The notes beneath the pieces were generated by a model that ran no database searches, was not told where the DNA came from, and saw only the letters and a list, made by a program, of their open reading frames with translations. From Terrirhizobium terrae (lineage in GTDB: Bacteria > Pseudomonadota > Alphaproteobacteria > Rhizobiales > Rhizobiaceae), in contig NZ_CP104992.1 of the NCBI RefSeq assembly GCF_030323265.1, positions 3,013,501 to 3,077,500 of the forward strand: 64,000 nt of DNA, read 5' to 3'. Shown piece by piece: positions 1 to 8,821 of the stretch; the stretch's first letter is position 1; every line of letters starts with the position of its first letter. Made by a program: the position numbers and the translations under genes.

Positions 1-1
1 C

Positions 2-412
2 GTCGTGGTGCTGGTCAAACAGCTTCGCCTGCCGGCCCACCTGATCGGCGAGCAATCCTTCATGATCGAGGTCCCCGCAGGACTTCTCGACGGAGACCAT
101 CCCGAAGAGGCGATCCGTCGCGAGGCGGTCGAGGAGACGGGATACCGCATCAAGGATGCGCATTTCCTGTTCAAGGCCATGATGTCGCCCGGCTCGGTAA
201 CCGAGATCGTGCATTTCTTCCACGCGTCGATCGACCTTTCGGACCGCGTGAACGAAGGCGGAGGGCTGCCCGAGGAGCATGAGGATATCGTGGTCATGGA
301 AGTGCCGTTGGACGATGCGATCGCGATGATCGACAGCGGCGAAATCATCGATGCCAAGACCATCATGCTGCTGCAATGGGCAGCGATCAATCGCGCCAGC
401 CTCGGCGGGTAA
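2..412 (+). CDS. nudK: NudK-type Nudix hydrolase (GDP-mannose pyrophosphatase family), 5' truncated by window edge
   Basis: Nudix hydrolase that probably cleaves a sugar nucleotide such as GDP-mannose, or ADP-ribose, to two monophosphates. The frame is open from base 2 and the true start lies outside the window, so only about 136 C-terminal residues are seen. The Nudix signature is clear: AGLLDGD, then REAVEETGY. The segments MSPGSVTEIVHFF and the C-terminal EIIDAKTIMLLQW match what I remember of E. coli NudK (YffH). The downstream phnM is on the same strand about 110 bases away. ADP-ribose pyrophosphatase is the alternative specificity. Confidence 0.85.
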   Translation, partial: VVVLVKQLRLPAHLIGEQSFMIEVPAGLLDGDHPEEAIRREAVEETGYRIKDAHFLFKAMMSPGSVTEIVHFFHASIDLSDRVNEGGGLPEEHEDIVVMEVPLDDAIAMIDSGEIIDAKTIMLLQWAAINRASLGG

Positions 413-524
413 CTGACTGGCGAGTAATTACCGTGAAGGCATGCACAGCCGCTTTCACATGAGTGTCACGAAACCCGCCTATCGGCTTCCGTTCGGAATT
501 CAGACAAGCGCCAAGGAGAAGATC

Positions 525-1694
525 ATGTGGATCGGCAATTTCAACCTCGTTCTGCCGGACCAGGTGATCGAAAACGGATCCGTCAGGATCGAGGACGGCG
601 TCATCGCCGAAATCCGTGACGAACCGGTCGCCGGTGCCGTCATAGACGGTGAAGGCCGGCTGCTGATGCCGGGCTTCGTCGACCTGCATGGCGACATGAT
701 CGAGCGCGAGATCGCGCCGCGCCCCAATGCCGACATGCCGATCGATTTCGGCATCCATGAACTCGACAAGAAGCTTGCCGCCCACGGCGTGACCACCGCC
801 TACGCTGCCGTGTCCTTCGCGACCGAAAGCGTCTATGGCCATGTGCGCTCGCTGGCGACGACCTCGGCGGTGATCGAGGGCCTCAATCGCCTGCGCAACG
901 GCCTCTTGATCGACCATCGCGTCCATGCCCGCTATGAAATCACCAACGTAGGGGCGTCCGAGACACTGGAGCGGCTTCTCGAAGCCGGCGAGATCGACAT
1001 GGTGTCTCTGACCGACCACACGCCGGGTCAGGGGCAGTACAACAATATCGAAGCCTATGTGCTCAGTATGTCCGAACGGCGCTCGATCTCGGTGGAGACG
1101 GCGCAGGAGATGATCCGCAAGCGTATCGAGATGCGCAAGAACCCGGATATCGAGACGCGCCTGAAGGAAATTGTTGCGCTGTCGCAGAAGCACGGCCTCT
1201 CGCTGGCGTCCCATGACGACGACAGCATCGAGAAGGTCATCGAGATGCAGGAACTTGGCGTCACGATCAGCGAGTTCCCGGTGACGATGGCCGCTGCCGA
1301 CGAAGCCATCCGCCGCGGCCTGACGACGCTGATGGGCGCACCGAACGCCCTGCGCGGCGGTTCTATGTCGGGCAATCTGAGCGCGCTGGACGCTGCCCGC
1401 GCCGGCCTGCTGACGACCATCGCTGCCGACTACCACCCGGCCGCCTTCGTGCCGGCACTGTTCAAGCTGGCGGATGTCGTATCCGGCGGCCTGCCGGCGG
1501 CGGTTGCCATGGCGACGTCGAATGCAGCCCGCTCGGCTGGCATCATCGATCGCGGCGAGATCGCGATCGGCCAGCGGGCCGACCTCGTCGTCATCGAGCC
1601 CGGCGATGTCCACCGCATCCGCGCCACCTTCCGCGACGGCCGCTTCGTCTACAGCGACGGCACGCTGCATCCGCTTCGGGCGATGGCGGCTTAA
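525..1694 (+). CDS. phnM: Alpha-D-ribose 1-methylphosphonate 5-triphosphate diphosphatase (PhnM)
   Basis: Amidohydrolase-fold enzyme of the C-P lyase pathway that removes diphosphate from the phosphonate-ribose triphosphate. The protein is 389 residues, normal for PhnM. A metal-binding LHGD motif sits at residues 54-57, with TDHTPGQGQ and LASHDDD further on, and a C-terminal amidohydrolase strand (GQRADLVVIEPG). The frame is open from 441, but ATG 525 is chosen because AAGGAG at 513-518 is ideally spaced and MWIGNFNLVLPD is the usual N-terminus. No other phn gene is nearby, so it is either an outlying member of a dispersed pathway or serves another ribose-triphosphate substrate. Confidence 0.88.
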   Translation: MWIGNFNLVLPDQVIENGSVRIEDGVIAEIRDEPVAGAVIDGEGRLLMPGFVDLHGDMIEREIAPRPNADMPIDFGIHELDKKLAAHGVTTAYAAVSFATESVYGHVRSLATTSAVIEGLNRLRNGLLIDHRVHARYEITNVGASETLERLLEAGEIDMVSLTDHTPGQGQYNNIEAYVLSMSERRSISVETAQEMIRKRIEMRKNPDIETRLKEIVALSQKHGLSLASHDDDSIEKVIEMQELGVTISEFPVTMAAADEAIRRGLTTLMGAPNALRGGSMSGNLSALDAARAGLLTTIAADYHPAAFVPALFKLADVVSGGLPAAVAMATSNAARSAGIIDRGEIAIGQRADLVVIEPGDVHRIRATFRDGRFVYSDGTLHPLRAMAA

Positions 1695-1705
1695 GGCCGG
1701 GGCTC

Positions 1706-2224
1706 TCAGTCCTCCCAGGACTTCTGGTTTTTCGGCAGCCTGCCCATCGGGTCGATGACGTCGACCTTGTGCGGCAGGTCTGCCGCCCAATTCCAGAGGA
1801 CCAGATTGCGGATCGAAGGCGCGGCCCTGTATGCGAATGAGGGTACAAGGACACCAGCCCACGACTTCCTGAGCATGTCATGGATCGACCAGGAGGCAGG
1901 ACGCTTGCCTTCGGACAGGTCGCTCGCCCAGGCCGCTCCCATCGTCTCCAGAGGGATGCCGAGTTTTTGCCGTGCGGTCTCGTCGGTGAGATCGGCTATG
2001 TCTTCGCAATCGACCTCGTAGGAGCAGATTGTCAGCGGGTGGATCTTGTGACCGAAGCCCTGACTGGCTTCGCTGATCGCTCCCTCAACGGAAGTAGAAA
2101 GATAGAGCGTAGGAACGCCTTTCGGATTGAAGCGGGCGCCGCGGATGGCTGCGCCGTCACCCGAGAGCGGGCTCATGGCCCAGCGCGGATCATGGGCGCG
2201 ATAACAGACGCCCTGGAATTTCAA
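1706..2224 (-). CDS. RES-domain toxin (RES family NAD+ phosphorylase)
   Basis: Toxin of a RES/Xre type II toxin-antitoxin pair. Studied RES toxins (MbcT, ParT and relatives) degrade NAD+ or modify targets with ADP-ribose. The 172-residue protein starts almost directly with the RES domain: YRAHDPRW near residues 8-15, GARFNPKG near 29-36, YLSTSVEGAISEA near 41-53. These supply the conserved Arg, Glu and Ser region that names the family. Start is TTG at 2224, overlapping the antitoxin stop as TTGA, which implies translational coupling. The next ATG would cut into the domain. The frame is intact, so it is probably functional. Confidence 0.88.
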   Translation of the reverse strand: MKFQGVCYRAHDPRWAMSPLSGDGAAIRGARFNPKGVPTLYLSTSVEGAISEASQGFGHKIHPLTICSYEVDCEDIADLTDETARQKLGIPLETMGAAWASDLSEGKRPASWSIHDMLRKSWAGVLVPSFAYRAAPSIRNLVLWNWAADLPHKVDVIDPMGRLPKNQKSWED

Positions 2225-2583
2225 GCGAAGCCGCCGAGCGCCAGATGATCGAGATAATCCCGCAAGGCGGCAGCTTTCCCGCTCTTGACCAGGCTTTCGG
2301 CCGTTCGGTCGCCGAAGGCCGGCAAAGGTTCGGCCCGATACCAGGCAAGTGCTTGCCTTTCGCTACCCGCCCAATCGGTGACGCGGTGAATGATTTCCGC
2401 CATTTCGCCGATACGTGCGACGACCGCAGGCGCCTGCGCCCGTTCCTTGCGCTGCAGGCTGTTGGCCGACAGTCCCGCCGTCTCGGCGAGCTCACGCCTC
2501 GACATGCCGAGCCGAACCGATACGGCCTCGATATCGATCGAGGGCGTTTCCTTGAAGTCGCGTGCTATGGCATGCTTGTTCAT
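2221..2583 (-). CDS. Xre-MbcA-ParS type antitoxin (DUF2384)
   Basis: Antitoxin partner of the RES toxin, 120 residues. The N-terminal half is a helix-turn-helix (VRLGMSRRELAETAGLSANSLQRKER, split as VRLGMSRRELAETAG and LSANSLQRKER). The C-terminal half is the toxin-binding domain with RVTDWAGSERQALAWYRAEPLPAFGDRTAESLV in pieces, notably the LPAFGDRTAESL core typical of DUF2384. It starts at ATG 2583 and overlaps the toxin start. A perfect inverted repeat lies 10 bases upstream of the start codon and is the likely autoregulatory operator. Antitoxin first and toxin second is the usual order for this family. Confidence 0.88.
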   Translation of the reverse strand: MNKHAIARDFKETPSIDIEAVSVRLGMSRRELAETAGLSANSLQRKERAQAPAVVARIGEMAEIIHRVTDWAGSERQALAWYRAEPLPAFGDRTAESLVKSGKAAALRDYLDHLALGGFA

Positions 2584-2593
2584 GGCGGCGGCC

Positions 2594-2620
2594 TTTTTGT
2601 ACGTTATCTGCGTACAAAAA
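2594..2620. promoter_or_regulatory. Palindromic operator of the RES/Xre toxin-antitoxin operon
   Basis: A perfect inverted repeat with 10-base arms TTTTTGTACG and CGTACAAAAA separated by the 7-base spacer TTATCTG. It lies 10 bases upstream of the antitoxin start codon and is by far the best palindrome in this intergenic region. Xre-type antitoxins usually bind such sites to repress their own operon, so this is inferred to be the autorepression operator. Confidence 0.75.
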
Positions 2621-2661
2621 TATGCCTTGAGAGTGACTTTGTCGAGTCTTTGGCTTCGCGG

Positions 2662-3321
2662 TCAGAGCGCGGGCGAGATAAGCTTGGTGTCGTCCTTTGC
2701 AGGTACGCCCTCCAGGATCGCCTTGCCGCCATCCATTTTCACCTTGCCCTCGGCCAGCAGCTTCAGCGCCAGTGGGTAGAGCTTGTGTTCGACAGTCAGC
2801 ACCCGCGTGGCCAGCGTATCGGCGGTGTCGCCTGCGATGACGGGCACGGCGGCCTGGGCGACGATCGGTCCTTCGTCCATGCCTTCGGTGACGAAATGCG
2901 CGCTGCAGCCGGCAATCTTCATGCCGGCGTCGATGGCGCGCTGGTGCGTGTGCAGGCCGGGGAAGAGCGGCAATAGCGAAGGGTGGATATTGAGCATCCG
3001 GCCCTCATAACGGCTGATGAATTCGCCGGAGATCAGGCGCATGTAACCGGCTAGGCAGATGATGTCCGGCTTGATCTCGTCGAGGGCGGCGAGGATCGCG
3101 GCCTCGTGCTCGGCCTTGTCGGCATAGGCCTTGCGCTCGAAGACGAAGGTCTTGATGCCGCGCGCTTCAGCCTTGGCGATGCCACCGGCAGTCGGCTTGT
3201 CGGAGATGACGGCGACGATCTCGGCCGGAAAGTCCGCAGCCTCGCAGGCATCGGCCAGAGACAGCATGTTGGAACCGCCGCCGGAGATGAAGACCGCGAC
3301 GCGTCTCTTGACCGAATTCAT
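2662..3321 (-). CDS. purN: Phosphoribosylglycinamide formyltransferase (GART)
   Basis: Third step of de novo purine synthesis: transfers a formyl group from 10-formyl-THF to GAR. 219 residues, typical length. Visible are the nucleotide-binding loop FISGGGSNM near residues 11-19, the catalytic Asn/His segment MLNIHPSLLPLFPG, and HFVTEGMDEGPI with the catalytic Asp. The frame is open to a GTG at 3336, but that GTG lies in the Shine-Dalgarno sequence GTGAGGA, so ATG 3321 is preferred. It lies 26 bases after purM, forming a purMN operon. Confidence 0.95.
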   Translation of the reverse strand: MNSVKRRVAVFISGGGSNMLSLADACEAADFPAEIVAVISDKPTAGGIAKAEARGIKTFVFERKAYADKAEHEAAILAALDEIKPDIICLAGYMRLISGEFISRYEGRMLNIHPSLLPLFPGLHTHQRAIDAGMKIAGCSAHFVTEGMDEGPIVAQAAVPVIAGDTADTLATRVLTVEHKLYPLALKLLAEGKVKMDGGKAILEGVPAKDDTKLISPAL

Positions 3322-3347
3322 GGTCTTAATCCTCACGAGGCCAAAAT

Positions 3348-4421
3348 TCAGAGGCCGAGGTTACCCTTGTAGATCACGCCTGCACCGCCTTCGGGGCGTT
3401 CGACCATGCGGCCGAGTTGCACGACGGTTTCGCCTTCGGCCGCCAGAACGTCGGTCACCGCCTGGGCGTTCTCAGCCGAAACGACGACGATCATGCCCAC
3501 GCCGCAGTTGAATGTGCGCAGCATTTCCTTCGGCTCAACGCCTCCGGTCTTGGCCAGCCAGGAGAAGACGGCCGGGACGGGAATATTGCCGAGCTCGATT
3601 TCTGCCGACAGCGTCTTCGGCAGGACACGCGGAATGTTTTCCGGAAAACCGCCGCCGGTGATGTGGGCGAGTGCCTTCAGTGCATGCGTCTCGCGGATCG
3701 CCTTCAACAGCGGCTTTACGTAGATACGGGTCGGGGTCAGCAGCGCTTCGCCGAGCTTTTTGCCGTCCGCGAACGGGGCAGGGGCATCCCAATCGAGGCC
3801 GGACAGCGAAACAATCTTGCGCACCAGCGAAAAACCGTTGGAATGAACGCCTGAAGACGTGAGGCCGAGGATGACGTCGCCGGGAGCGATATCGCCGGCC
3901 GGCAGAAGCTGGCCGCGCTCGGCAGCGCCGACCGCAAAGCCCGCGAGGTCATAATCGCCATCGGAATACATGCCCGGCATTTCGGCCGTCTCGCCGCCGA
4001 TCAGCGCGCAGCCGGATTCGACGCAGCCCGCCGCGATGCCCTTGACGATCGCAGCGCCCTGGTCAGGATCGAGCTTGCCGGTGGCGTAATAGTCGAGGAA
4101 GAGCAGCGGCTCGGCACCCTGCACGACGAGGTCGTTGACGCACATGGCGACGAGGTCGATGCCGACCGTGTCGTGGAAGTCAGCGTCGATCGCGATCTTC
4201 AGCTTGGTGCCGACGCCGTCATTGGCGGCAACCAGGATCGGATCGTTGAAACCGGCCGCCTTCAGGTCGAACAGGCCGCCAAAGCCGCCGATCTCTCCGT
4301 CCGCACCGGGGCGACGGGTCGAGCGCACCGCCGGCTTGATCTTCTCGACCATCAGGTTGCCCGCATCGATATCGACGCCTGCATCGCTATAGGTGAGACC
4401 GTTCTTGCCCGCCTCGCTCAT
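3348..4421 (-). CDS. purM: Phosphoribosylformylglycinamidine cyclo-ligase (AIR synthetase)
   Basis: Fifth step of purine synthesis: ATP-dependent ring closure of FGAM to AIR. 357 residues with the AIRS N- and C-terminal domains; GLTYSDAGVDID at the N-terminus, VAANDGVGTKLKIA, IGGETAEMPGMY and LTSSGVHSNGFSLVRK are all family motifs. The frame extends to 4475, but rhizobial PurM starts MSEAGKNGLTYSD, so the second of two tandem ATG codons at 4421 is chosen; GGAG precedes it. First gene of the purMN operon, divergent from the perM-like gene with about 200 bases between them. Confidence 0.95.
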   Translation of the reverse strand: MSEAGKNGLTYSDAGVDIDAGNLMVEKIKPAVRSTRRPGADGEIGGFGGLFDLKAAGFNDPILVAANDGVGTKLKIAIDADFHDTVGIDLVAMCVNDLVVQGAEPLLFLDYYATGKLDPDQGAAIVKGIAAGCVESGCALIGGETAEMPGMYSDGDYDLAGFAVGAAERGQLLPAGDIAPGDVILGLTSSGVHSNGFSLVRKIVSLSGLDWDAPAPFADGKKLGEALLTPTRIYVKPLLKAIRETHALKALAHITGGGFPENIPRVLPKTLSAEIELGNIPVPAVFSWLAKTGGVEPKEMLRTFNCGVGMIVVVSAENAQAVTDVLAAEGETVVQLGRMVERPEGGAGVIYKGNLGL

Positions 4422-4618
4422 CATCCATCTCCAGTCCGGATCCAATGGGGAACTATAAGCTGCCGCCAATTGCATGACCTGCCCGGATATGCAAGCGTTC
4501 CGGCTGGATTTGCAGGTATTTCACAGGTCTTGCGGCAAACGCAGACGTGAACTTGACCTCGCCCGCCAAGCCGCTCATATGCCCCATGTACGGCAGCCGA
4601 CACGAAGAAGGAGCAGAC

Positions 4619-5806
4619 ATGCCATATCACGTCAGTGGTGCCAGCCTGAGGCGCCACATCCTGTTCTGGATCGGCGTCCTTATCGGCTTCATCCTGTTTC
4701 TCTGGTTCTTCTCGTCGATCCTGCTGCCCTTCGTCGCCGGCATGGCGCTCGCCTATTTCCTCGATCCCGTCGCCGACTGGCTGGAGCGCCGCGGCTTGAG
4801 CCGCACCATGGCGACGATCGTCATCCTCGTATGCTTCGTCACTATATTCGCGCTGGCGTTGATGCTGGTCATTCCGATCATCATCAGCCAGTTCACCCAG
4901 TTCGCCGCAGCGCTGCCGGGCTATATCACTGAGTTGCAGCAGATCATCTCGAGCCCGCAGACCTCCTTCCTGCCGCCCTGGATTTCGTCCCAGATCGAGA
5001 CCGTGAAGGAGAATTTCTCCCAGGTCCTGAGCCAGGGCGCCGGCTTCATCGGTTCGCTGCTCGGGCAGATCTGGAATTCGGGCAAGGCGATCGTCGACGT
5101 CATGTCGCTGCTGGTCGTCACCCCGGTCGTCGCCTTCTACATCCTGCTCGACTGGGACCGCATGGTCTCCAAGGTCGACAGCTGGGTTCCGCGTGATCAG
5201 GTCCAGGTCGTGCGTGAACTGGCGCGCGAGATGGACCGCTCGGTTGCCGGCTTCATCCGCGGGCAGGGCTCGCTCTGCCTCATCCTCGGCATCTATTATG
5301 CGGTCGGCCTGTCGCTGGTCGGCCTGAACTTCGGCCTGCTGATCGGCTTCGTTGCCGGCATGATCTCCTTCATCCCCTATATCGGCTCGCTGATCGGCCT
5401 GGTGATGGCGATCGGTGTCGCGCTCGTACAGTTCTGGCCGGACTTTCCCTGGATCATCGCCGTCGCTGCCGTGTTCTTCTCGGGTCAGTTCATCGAGGGC
5501 AATATCCTGCAACCAAAGCTGGTCGGCCAGAGCGTCGGCCTGCATCCGGTCTGGCTGATGTTCGCCTTGTTTGCCTTCGGCGCCCTGTTTGGCTTCGTCG
5601 GTCTTCTGATTGCGGTGCCGGCTGCAGCCATGGTGGGCGTGCTTGTCCGCTTCGCCCTGTCGCGGTATCTTGACAGCGATATCTACTATGGACGATCCGT
5701 CGATCTTCCGTGGGAGGAGGCTGAGCCGCATGCCGTGGAAACCACGGGCAGCGTGCAGCAGCAGATCGAGGCCCCCAAGAGCGCACCTGAGAACGAGCGC
5801 CCCTAA
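4619..5806 (+). CDS. AI-2E family transporter (PerM-like membrane protein)
   Basis: Inner-membrane protein of the PerM/TqsA family (395 residues), whose members export small molecules or act as antiporters; the substrate here is unknown. Hydrophobic segments are at the N-terminus (HILFWIGVLIGFILFLWFF), around residues 65-90, and in the C-terminal half; LDPVADWLERRG, TPVVAFYILLDWDRM, SFIPYIGSLIG and GNILQPKLVGQSVGLHPV are hallmarks. ATG 4619 is chosen because AAGGAG lies just upstream; the open frame begins at 4547. The next gene, hda, follows after only 6 bases, a conserved rhizobial arrangement. Confidence 0.85.
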   Translation: MPYHVSGASLRRHILFWIGVLIGFILFLWFFSSILLPFVAGMALAYFLDPVADWLERRGLSRTMATIVILVCFVTIFALALMLVIPIIISQFTQFAAALPGYITELQQIISSPQTSFLPPWISSQIETVKENFSQVLSQGAGFIGSLLGQIWNSGKAIVDVMSLLVVTPVVAFYILLDWDRMVSKVDSWVPRDQVQVVRELAREMDRSVAGFIRGQGSLCLILGIYYAVGLSLVGLNFGLLIGFVAGMISFIPYIGSLIGLVMAIGVALVQFWPDFPWIIAVAAVFFSGQFIEGNILQPKLVGQSVGLHPVWLMFALFAFGALFGFVGLLIAVPAAAMVGVLVRFALSRYLDSDIYYGRSVDLPWEEAEPHAVETTGSVQQQIEAPKSAPENERP

Positions 5807-5812
5807 GAACGA

Positions 5813-6578
5813 ATGACCGATACGAACGAACGCCCGCGGCGCAAGGGCGAGCAATTGCCGCTGCATTTTACCCATGACGCTGCCCGCGGCCGCGATGACC
5901 TCATGGTGTCCGCCAGACTGGCCGCCGCCGTCTCCGTCGTCGACGAGTGGCCGAACTGGCCGTCGCCGGTCGTCATCCTGGCGGGGCCCGTCGGCTCCGG
6001 CAAATCCCATCTCGCCCACATCTGGGGCGAGCGGGCAGAGCGCCGCCGAAATTCATCCCGTCGCCGGCTCGAATGTTTCCGCCATCGCCGCGGACGGCCC
6101 GGTGCTGTTCGAGGACGCTGATCGCCGCGGCTTCGACGAAACCGAGCTCTTCCACGTCATCAATGCGGTGCGTCAGCATGGCCACACGCTGCTGATAACG
6201 TCGCGCCTCTGGCCGGCTTCCTGGCAGGTCGCGCTGCCGGATCTGAAATCCCGGCTGAAGGCCGCCACGGTGGTGGAAATCGGCGAGCCCGATGAAGAGC
6301 TTCTGGCCCAGGTGATCGTAAAACTGTTTGCCGACCGACAGCTTAATATCGATGACAAGATTGTCGGCTATATCGTCAACCGGATGGAACGGTCGCTGGA
6401 GACGGCGCAGAACGTTGTTGACCAGCTCGACAGACTGGCGCTGGCGCGCGGCGTGCGTATCAATCGCAACCTGGCTGCCGAGGTTCTGGAAAGCCTCGGG
6501 CAAGTCGATGGCGGTGCCGGCGAGGAGATTGACTGTCACAGTTCCGTCGTCAAAAAGTTATACCGCCGCAAGGCATAG
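5813..6578 (+). CDS. hdaA: Hda/HdaA, DnaA-related regulator of replication initiation (one-base frameshift)
   Basis: DnaA-related AAA+ protein. Hda with the beta clamp stimulates ATP hydrolysis by DnaA and prevents re-initiation. The first frame gives the N-terminus with QLPLHFTH (a clamp-binding-like peptide) and the Walker A GPVGSGKSH near residues 59-67. The rest (IHPVAGSNVSAIAADGPVLF onward, with DLKSRLKAA and RMERSLETAQNVVDQL) is in the next frame. Dropping one G from the GGG at 6033-6035 joins them into a normal 254-residue protein, so a sequence error is likely. ppk follows at once. Confidence 0.82.
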
Positions 6579-6597
6579 AGGATAAGAGGACGGACCC

Positions 6598-8802
6598 ATG
6601 GACCAGATCGCCGAACCGCAGGAAAATAAGCCGGAAATCAAGGAAGTGGAGACGGTCCCGAGCTTCGAGGAACAGCTTGCGAGCCCCGAGCGCTTCATCA
6701 ACCGCGAATTTTCCTGGCTGCAGTTCAATCGGCGCGTTCTGGAAGAGACCCTGAATACCGCGCACCCGCTGCTGGAGCGCGTTCGGTTCCTGTCCATTTC
6801 TGCCGCCAACCTCGACGAATTCTTCATGGTGCGCGTTGCCGGTCTAGAAGGCCAGGTCCGCCAGAACATCGTCGTGCGCAGCCCCGACGGCAAGACGCCG
6901 GCCGAGCAGCTCGATTCCATCCTGCAGGAAATCGACAATCTGCAGATGGAGCAGCAGGCGTCTCTTGCGGTCCTGCAGCAGTATCTGGCGCAGGAAGATA
7001 TCCTTATCGTCCGCCCCGGCGCGCTGTCGGCTGACGATCGCGCCTGGCTGGCGACCGATTTCGAAGAAGACCTCTTCCCCGTTCTGACGCCGCTTGCCAT
7101 CGATCCGGCGCACCCGTTCCCGTTCATTCCGAACCTCGGCTTCACCATGGGCCTGCAGCTGCACAGCCTGCACGGCAAGGAGCCGATGACCGGCCTGCTG
7201 CGCCTGCCAACGACACTCGACCGCTTCGTACGCCTGCCGGACGATGGGACTACGATCCGCTACATCACGCTCGAAGATGTGGTCGGCATGTTCACGGATC
7301 GGCTGTTCCCTGGCTATGAGGTCAGGGGTGCCGGCACGTTCCGCATCATTCGCGACAGCGATCTGGAAGTAGAAGAAGAAGCCGAAGACCTGGTTCGTTT
7401 CTTCGAAACCGCGCTGAAGCGCCGCCGCCGCGGCAAGGTCATCCGCATCGAGACCGACAGTGAAATGCCCGCGTCGCTGCGCCAGTTTGTGGTGCAGGAA
7501 CTCGGAGTGCCGGAAAACCGCGTGGCGGTTCTGCCCGGACTGCTCGCACTCAACACCATGTCGGAAATCACCAAGGCGCCGCGTGAAGACCTGCGCTTTG
7601 AAAGCTACAATGCCCGATTTCCCGAACGCGTCCGCGAACACGCTGGAGACTGCCTCGCCGCCATCCGCGAAAAGGACATGGTGGTCCACCATCCTTACGA
7701 GAGCTTCGACGTTGTTGTGCAGTTTCTTCTGCAGGCGGCGCGCGACCCCGACGTCCTCGCCATCAAGCAGACCCTCTACAGAACCTCCAACGACAGCCCC
7801 ATCGTCCGAGCCCTGATCGATGCCGCGGAAGCCGGCAAGTCGGTCACCGCACTGGTCGAGCTCAAGGCGCGCTTCGACGAAGAAGCGAATATTCGCTGGG
7901 CACGCGACCTGGAGCGTGCCGGCGTACAGGTCGTTTTCGGCTTCATCGAACTGAAGACCCACGCGAAGATGTCCATGGTCGTGCGCCGCGAAGACGGCAA
8001 GTTGCGTACCTATTGCCATCTCGGCACCGGCAACTACCACCCGATCACCGCGAAGATCTACACCGACCTGTCCTTCTTCACCTGCAATCCGAAGATCGCC
8101 CATGACATGGCGAACATCTTCAACTTCATCACCGGCTATGGCGAGCCGAAGGAAAGCATGAAGCTTGCCGTCTCGCCCTATACGCTGCGCCCGCGCATTC
8201 TCCGCCACATCGAGGAAGAGATCGCCCACGCCAAGGCTGGGCGACCGGCGGCGATCTGGATGAAGATGAACTCGCTCGTCGATCCGGAAATTATCGACGC
8301 GCTTTATCGCGCGAGCAATGCCGGTGTCGAAGTCGATCTGGTCATCCGCGGCATCTGCTGCTTGCGCCCGCAGGTGGCGGGTCTTTCCGACAATATCCGG
8401 GTCAAGTCGATCGTTGGCCGCTTCCTGGAACACAGCCGAATCTTCTGCTTCGGCAACGGCCAGGGCCTGCCGTCCGACAAGGCGCTCGTCTATATCGGCT
8501 CGGCCGACATGATGCCGCGCAACCTCGATCGCCGCGTCGAAACGCTGGTACCGCTGCTCAACCCGACCGTGCATGAACAGGTTCTATCACAGATTATGCT
8601 CGGCAATCTGATTGACAACCAGCAGAGCTACGAGATACTGCCCGACGGGACGTCAAGGCGCATGGAGGTGCGGCAGGGTGAGGAACCATTCAACGCCCAG
8701 CACTATTTCATGACCAATCCGAGCCTTTCCGGCCGGGGCGAAGCCTTGAAGTCGAGTGCACCGAAACTGATTGCAGGCGTGATGTCAGGCCGCAAGAAGT
8801 AG
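6598..8802 (+). CDS. ppk: Polyphosphate kinase 1
   Basis: Reversibly polymerises the gamma-phosphate of ATP into inorganic polyphosphate. 734 residues with the four PPK1 domains: N-terminal helical (RFINREFSWLQFNRRVLEE, given here as RFINREFSWLQFN then RRVLEE), middle, and two C-terminal phospholipase D-like domains. Active-site segments include PYESFDVVVQFLLQAARDP (near 380), KTHAKMSMVVRRE and CHLGTGNYHP, where the autophosphorylated His lies in the KTHAK segment. ATG 6598 follows AAGAGGA. ppx begins 19 bases downstream, so polyphosphate synthesis and breakdown are co-transcribed. Confidence 0.96.
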   Translation: MDQIAEPQENKPEIKEVETVPSFEEQLASPERFINREFSWLQFNRRVLEETLNTAHPLLERVRFLSISAANLDEFFMVRVAGLEGQVRQNIVVRSPDGKTPAEQLDSILQEIDNLQMEQQASLAVLQQYLAQEDILIVRPGALSADDRAWLATDFEEDLFPVLTPLAIDPAHPFPFIPNLGFTMGLQLHSLHGKEPMTGLLRLPTTLDRFVRLPDDGTTIRYITLEDVVGMFTDRLFPGYEVRGAGTFRIIRDSDLEVEEEAEDLVRFFETALKRRRRGKVIRIETDSEMPASLRQFVVQELGVPENRVAVLPGLLALNTMSEITKAPREDLRFESYNARFPERVREHAGDCLAAIREKDMVVHHPYESFDVVVQFLLQAARDPDVLAIKQTLYRTSNDSPIVRALIDAAEAGKSVTALVELKARFDEEANIRWARDLERAGVQVVFGFIELKTHAKMSMVVRREDGKLRTYCHLGTGNYHPITAKIYTDLSFFTCNPKIAHDMANIFNFITGYGEPKESMKLAVSPYTLRPRILRHIEEEIAHAKAGRPAAIWMKMNSLVDPEIIDALYRASNAGVEVDLVIRGICCLRPQVAGLSDNIRVKSIVGRFLEHSRIFCFGNGQGLPSDKALVYIGSADMMPRNLDRRVETLVPLLNPTVHEQVLSQIMLGNLIDNQQSYEILPDGTSRRMEVRQGEEPFNAQHYFMTNPSLSGRGEALKSSAPKLIAGVMSGRKK

Positions 8803-8821
8803 TCAGGCAAGAATAGGCAGT

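Noticed and set aside
387..1862. Long minus-strand frame of 491 codons opposite phnM
   Set aside because: It is antisense to phnM, is rich in Arg/His/Gly with no motif, and results from the GC-rich third position of the real gene.
4421..6019. 532-codon antisense frame opposite the PerM-like gene
   Set aside because: Gln/Asp/Arg-rich composition without motifs; the plus-strand gene is clearly a membrane transporter.
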